A stretch of DNA of 7,242 nucleotides, taken from Oscillospiraceae bacterium. Lineage in GTDB: Bacteria > Bacillota > Clostridia > Oscillospirales > Oscillospiraceae. The number at the start of each line of letters is the position of its first letter. Within the stretch, counting starts at the first letter, position 1. Both the position numbers and the translations under genes were made by a program. Positions 5,480-7,242 of this stretch are shown in pieces. The notes under the pieces were generated by a model, which had not been told where the DNA came from, did not search any database, and saw only the letters and a program-made list of their open reading frames with translations. The stretch spans positions 1 to 7,242 of the forward strand of contig CACXHI010000023.1 of assembly GCA_902767395.1 (NCBI GenBank), written 5' to 3'.

Positions 5480-6754
5480 TTAGTTTTCCATCATCAGCTG
5501 GATGATCTCCTTGTCGGTCTGCTCCATGCCAAGACGAGCCAGCTTGCCAACGGTGGCGATGGTATTCTCCACGCCCTTCTTGACGATTCCATCGCCGCCG
5601 AAGAACTGATTGCCGTCCTCATACATGGCGAGGCCGAGCAGGCCGGCGTCCACGGCGGCGGCGATCTTCGCGGCGCAGCTTGCCTTCGCCCCGTCGCAGA
5701 TAATTCCGGAGGTGACGGCAACGGCATTGACCACCGTGTGCGCAATCATCTCAAAGCGTCCGCCTTTGAGGAAGGCAATCCCCGCGCCGGAGCCTGCGCC
5801 CGCACTGACAGCACCGCAGTAGGCGGAGAGCCGACCAATGCCGGTTTTCAGGTGGGTCGTCACCAGATTGGAGACGCAAAGCGCGCGCAGCAGCTCCTCA
5901 TGGGTCTTGCCGGTCTCTCTGGCAAAGACGATCACCGGGACGGAGGTGGTAATGCCCTGATTGCCGCTGCCGGAATTGATGACGACAGGCAGCTCACAGC
6001 CGTTCATGCGGGCGTCGCTGGCAGCGGCAGCCCATGCGCGCATTTTATAATTGAGGTCGTATTCCCTGCCGCGCAGGACCGTCTTGCCGATGTTCGCGCC
6101 GTAATTTCCGCGAAGTCCCTCCTCGGCAATCGCCATGTTATAGGCAATTTGGCGCTCCAGCACTGCACGCACATCCTCCAACTCCACGGACTCGGCAAAG
6201 TCCACAATGCCCTCAATGGAGAGGCAGGTGCGGTCCGTCAGGCCGTCCTCCTTGGTGACGCACTCCTTCTCCAGCAGAACCTCGCTGTTGCGGCGGATGC
6301 AAACCAGATTCGTATGATAGTCCACGATTCGGACGAGCGCCTGATCCGCGCCGCAAAAGGCGGTGATCTGAATATCAAAAATGTGCGGCGTGTTGGAGCA
6401 GCGAATCTGGATCGGAACTGTTTTCAGATACGCGGAGGTTGCCTCGATTTCTTCCTCGGTCACGTTGGAAATGACCTCCAGCTCCGCATCCGAGTCGCCG
6501 GCAACCACGCCAACCGCAGCCGCAGCAGGAATGCCCCGCAGGCCGCCGGTATGGGGGACGACAACACTCTTGACGTTCTTGATAATATTGCCGCTCACCT
6601 CGACCAGCAGACGCTCCGGCATGGCGCCCAACACCGCACGCGCCTTCGCGGCCGCGTAGGCAATGGCAATCGGCTCCGTACAGCCCATTGCGGGACGAAG
6701 CTCCTCCTCCAGAATCCGGACGTACTTTTCATAACAGCAATCAGTTTTTTTCAT
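5480..6754 (-). CDS. L-cysteine desulfidase / serine dehydratase alpha-family protein (UPF0597, YhaM/CyuA-like)
   Basis: A 424-residue, full-length member of the UPF0597 family, related to the catalytic alpha subunit of iron-sulfur L-serine dehydratases. Characterised relatives (E. coli CyuA, Methanocaldococcus jannaschii L-cysteine desulfidase) break L-cysteine down to pyruvate, ammonia and sulfide using a [4Fe-4S] cluster. Family motifs visible are MGCTEPIA (C25), VPHTGG (66-71), INSGSGNQG (259-267), AYCGAVSAGAGSGAG (C313) and GIICDGAKASC (C353, C360). The cysteines C25, C313, C353 and C360 are probable cluster ligands. It is cytoplasmic. The start ATG 6752-6754 has AGAGAGAGG (6761-6769) at a 6-nt spacing. 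It lies 51 nt downstream of a MATE transporter gene with no terminator or clear promoter between, so co-transcription is likely. Cysteine versus serine as substrate cannot be decided from sequence alone. No defects are seen. Confidence 0.9.
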   Translation of the reverse strand: MKKTDCCYEKYVRILEEELRPAMGCTEPIAIAYAAAKARAVLGAMPERLLVEVSGNIIKNVKSVVVPHTGGLRGIPAAAAVGVVAGDSDAELEVISNVTEEEIEATSAYLKTVPIQIRCSNTPHIFDIQITAFCGADQALVRIVDYHTNLVCIRRNSEVLLEKECVTKEDGLTDRTCLSIEGIVDFAESVELEDVRAVLERQIAYNMAIAEEGLRGNYGANIGKTVLRGREYDLNYKMRAWAAAASDARMNGCELPVVINSGSGNQGITTSVPVIVFARETGKTHEELLRALCVSNLVTTHLKTGIGRLSAYCGAVSAGAGSGAGIAFLKGGRFEMIAHTVVNAVAVTSGIICDGAKASCAAKIAAAVDAGLLGLAMYEDGNQFFGGDGIVKKGVENTIATVGKLARLGMEQTDKEIIQLMMEN

Positions 6755-6805
6755 CGTGATCCTCTCTCTTTTCGGTTCGTGATGGTAGACAACAGTCGTT
6801 CAGAA

Positions 6806-7242
6806 TCAATACTGAAATTGCTTGCGCTTTCCGACCCAGAACAGGATCGCCACAAGCGTTGCGGCCAGCTCCGCGAACACGTTGGAAAGCCATATCCCGT
6901 CGAGGCCGAAGGCCAGCGGGAGGAGCAGCACCGCGCCGATTTGAAAGATGAATTGGCGAAGAAACGAGATGGCCGCAGAGGTTTTTCCATCGTTGAGGGC
7001 GGTAAAAAAGGACGATCCAAAGATCGGAAACGCGGCAAAAAAGAAAGAAATTGAGGTAATACGGAAGGCACGAACCGTCATTTCCATCAGCTCCCGATCA
7101 TAGCCAACATAGAAAGCGGAAAGCGGTTTCGCCAGCAGCTCCCCGGCAATCAACATGACCAGCGCAAAACAGCCAATCAACCGCAGGCTCTTTTGCAGCA
7201 GGCTTTTTAACTCCGCCGTGTTCCTCGCGCCAAAATGGAAGC
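6806..7242 (-). CDS. MATE family efflux transporter, C-terminal part
   Basis: About 144 residues at the C-terminus of a protein that continues past the right window edge; the frame is open to the last base, and any start inside the window would be artificial. MATE proteins are 12-helix membrane antiporters of about 450 residues that export drugs or metabolites using Na+ or H+ gradients. Visible are the cytoplasmic loop ending in SLLQKSLRL, a membrane helix (LIGCFALVMLIAGELLA), the segment VRAFRITSISFFFAAFPIFG, then SSFFTALNDGKTSA, a family-typical stretch at the start of the next helix pair, the helix FIFQIGAVLLLPLAFGL, GIWLSNVFAELAA, and a short basic tail ending GKRKQFQY. It precedes the cysteine desulfidase gene by 51 nt on the same strand. 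The substrate is unknown. Confidence 0.88.
   Translation of the reverse strand, partial: FHFGARNTAELKSLLQKSLRLIGCFALVMLIAGELLAKPLSAFYVGYDRELMEMTVRAFRITSISFFFAAFPIFGSSFFTALNDGKTSAAISFLRQFIFQIGAVLLLPLAFGLDGIWLSNVFAELAATLVAILFWVGKRKQFQY

Noticed and set aside
5390..7054. Long 554-codon plus-strand open frame opposite the desulfidase and MATE genes
   Set aside because: It is antisense to two clearly recognisable genes, has a low-complexity composition without domains, and has no ribosome binding site. High GC at third positions creates such shadows.

Overview
The window looks like chromosomal DNA from a Gram-positive anaerobe of the class Clostridia, most likely an Oscillospiraceae-type gut bacterium. 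The reasons are the protein families present (SLH surface proteins with a Cys before each TR[AG]Q motif, a DUF4062-type protein, DUF4298, an M32 carboxypeptidase, a UPF0597 cysteine desulfidase and a MATE pump), strong GGAGG-type ribosome binding sites, and GC-rich genes separated by AT-rich promoters. The assignment is inference from family resemblance; no rRNA or other phylogenetic marker is present.

Layout. 1-686 (-) is the N-terminal half of an M32 metallocarboxypeptidase running off the left edge. 687-1000 is a divergent promoter region. 1001/1042-2520 (+) encodes a secreted surface protein: signal peptide, three SLH domains, four Cys/His repeats and a C-terminal CAP domain. Its best start (ATG 1001) is out of frame with the rest of the gene by one base. 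2511-3710 (-) is a convergent DUF4062-type gene that appears to have lost its expected C-terminal TPR part and now reads through an intergenic hairpin into the tail of its neighbour. 3711-4380 holds two promoters facing away from each other and, between them, a gene-free stretch with a 178-bp inverted-repeat element and other repeat-like DNA. 4381-5412 (+) is a fusion of a DUF4298 domain with a cinnamoyl-esterase-like alpha/beta hydrolase. A strong bidirectional terminator follows. 5480-6754 (-) is an iron-sulfur L-cysteine desulfidase / serine dehydratase alpha-family enzyme. 6806-7242 (-) is the C-terminal part of a MATE efflux transporter, 51 nt upstream of the desulfidase and probably co-transcribed with it.

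The genes do not form one obvious pathway; this reads as several independent transcription units. The most unusual points are the frameshifted signal peptide of the SLH-CAP protein, the truncated DUF4062 gene ending inside a terminator hairpin, a six-codon orphan reading frame in the same scar-like interval, the DUF4298-hydrolase fusion, and the structured repeat element at 3876-4053. I see no CRISPR array, tRNA, rRNA, transposase or recognisable defence operon.
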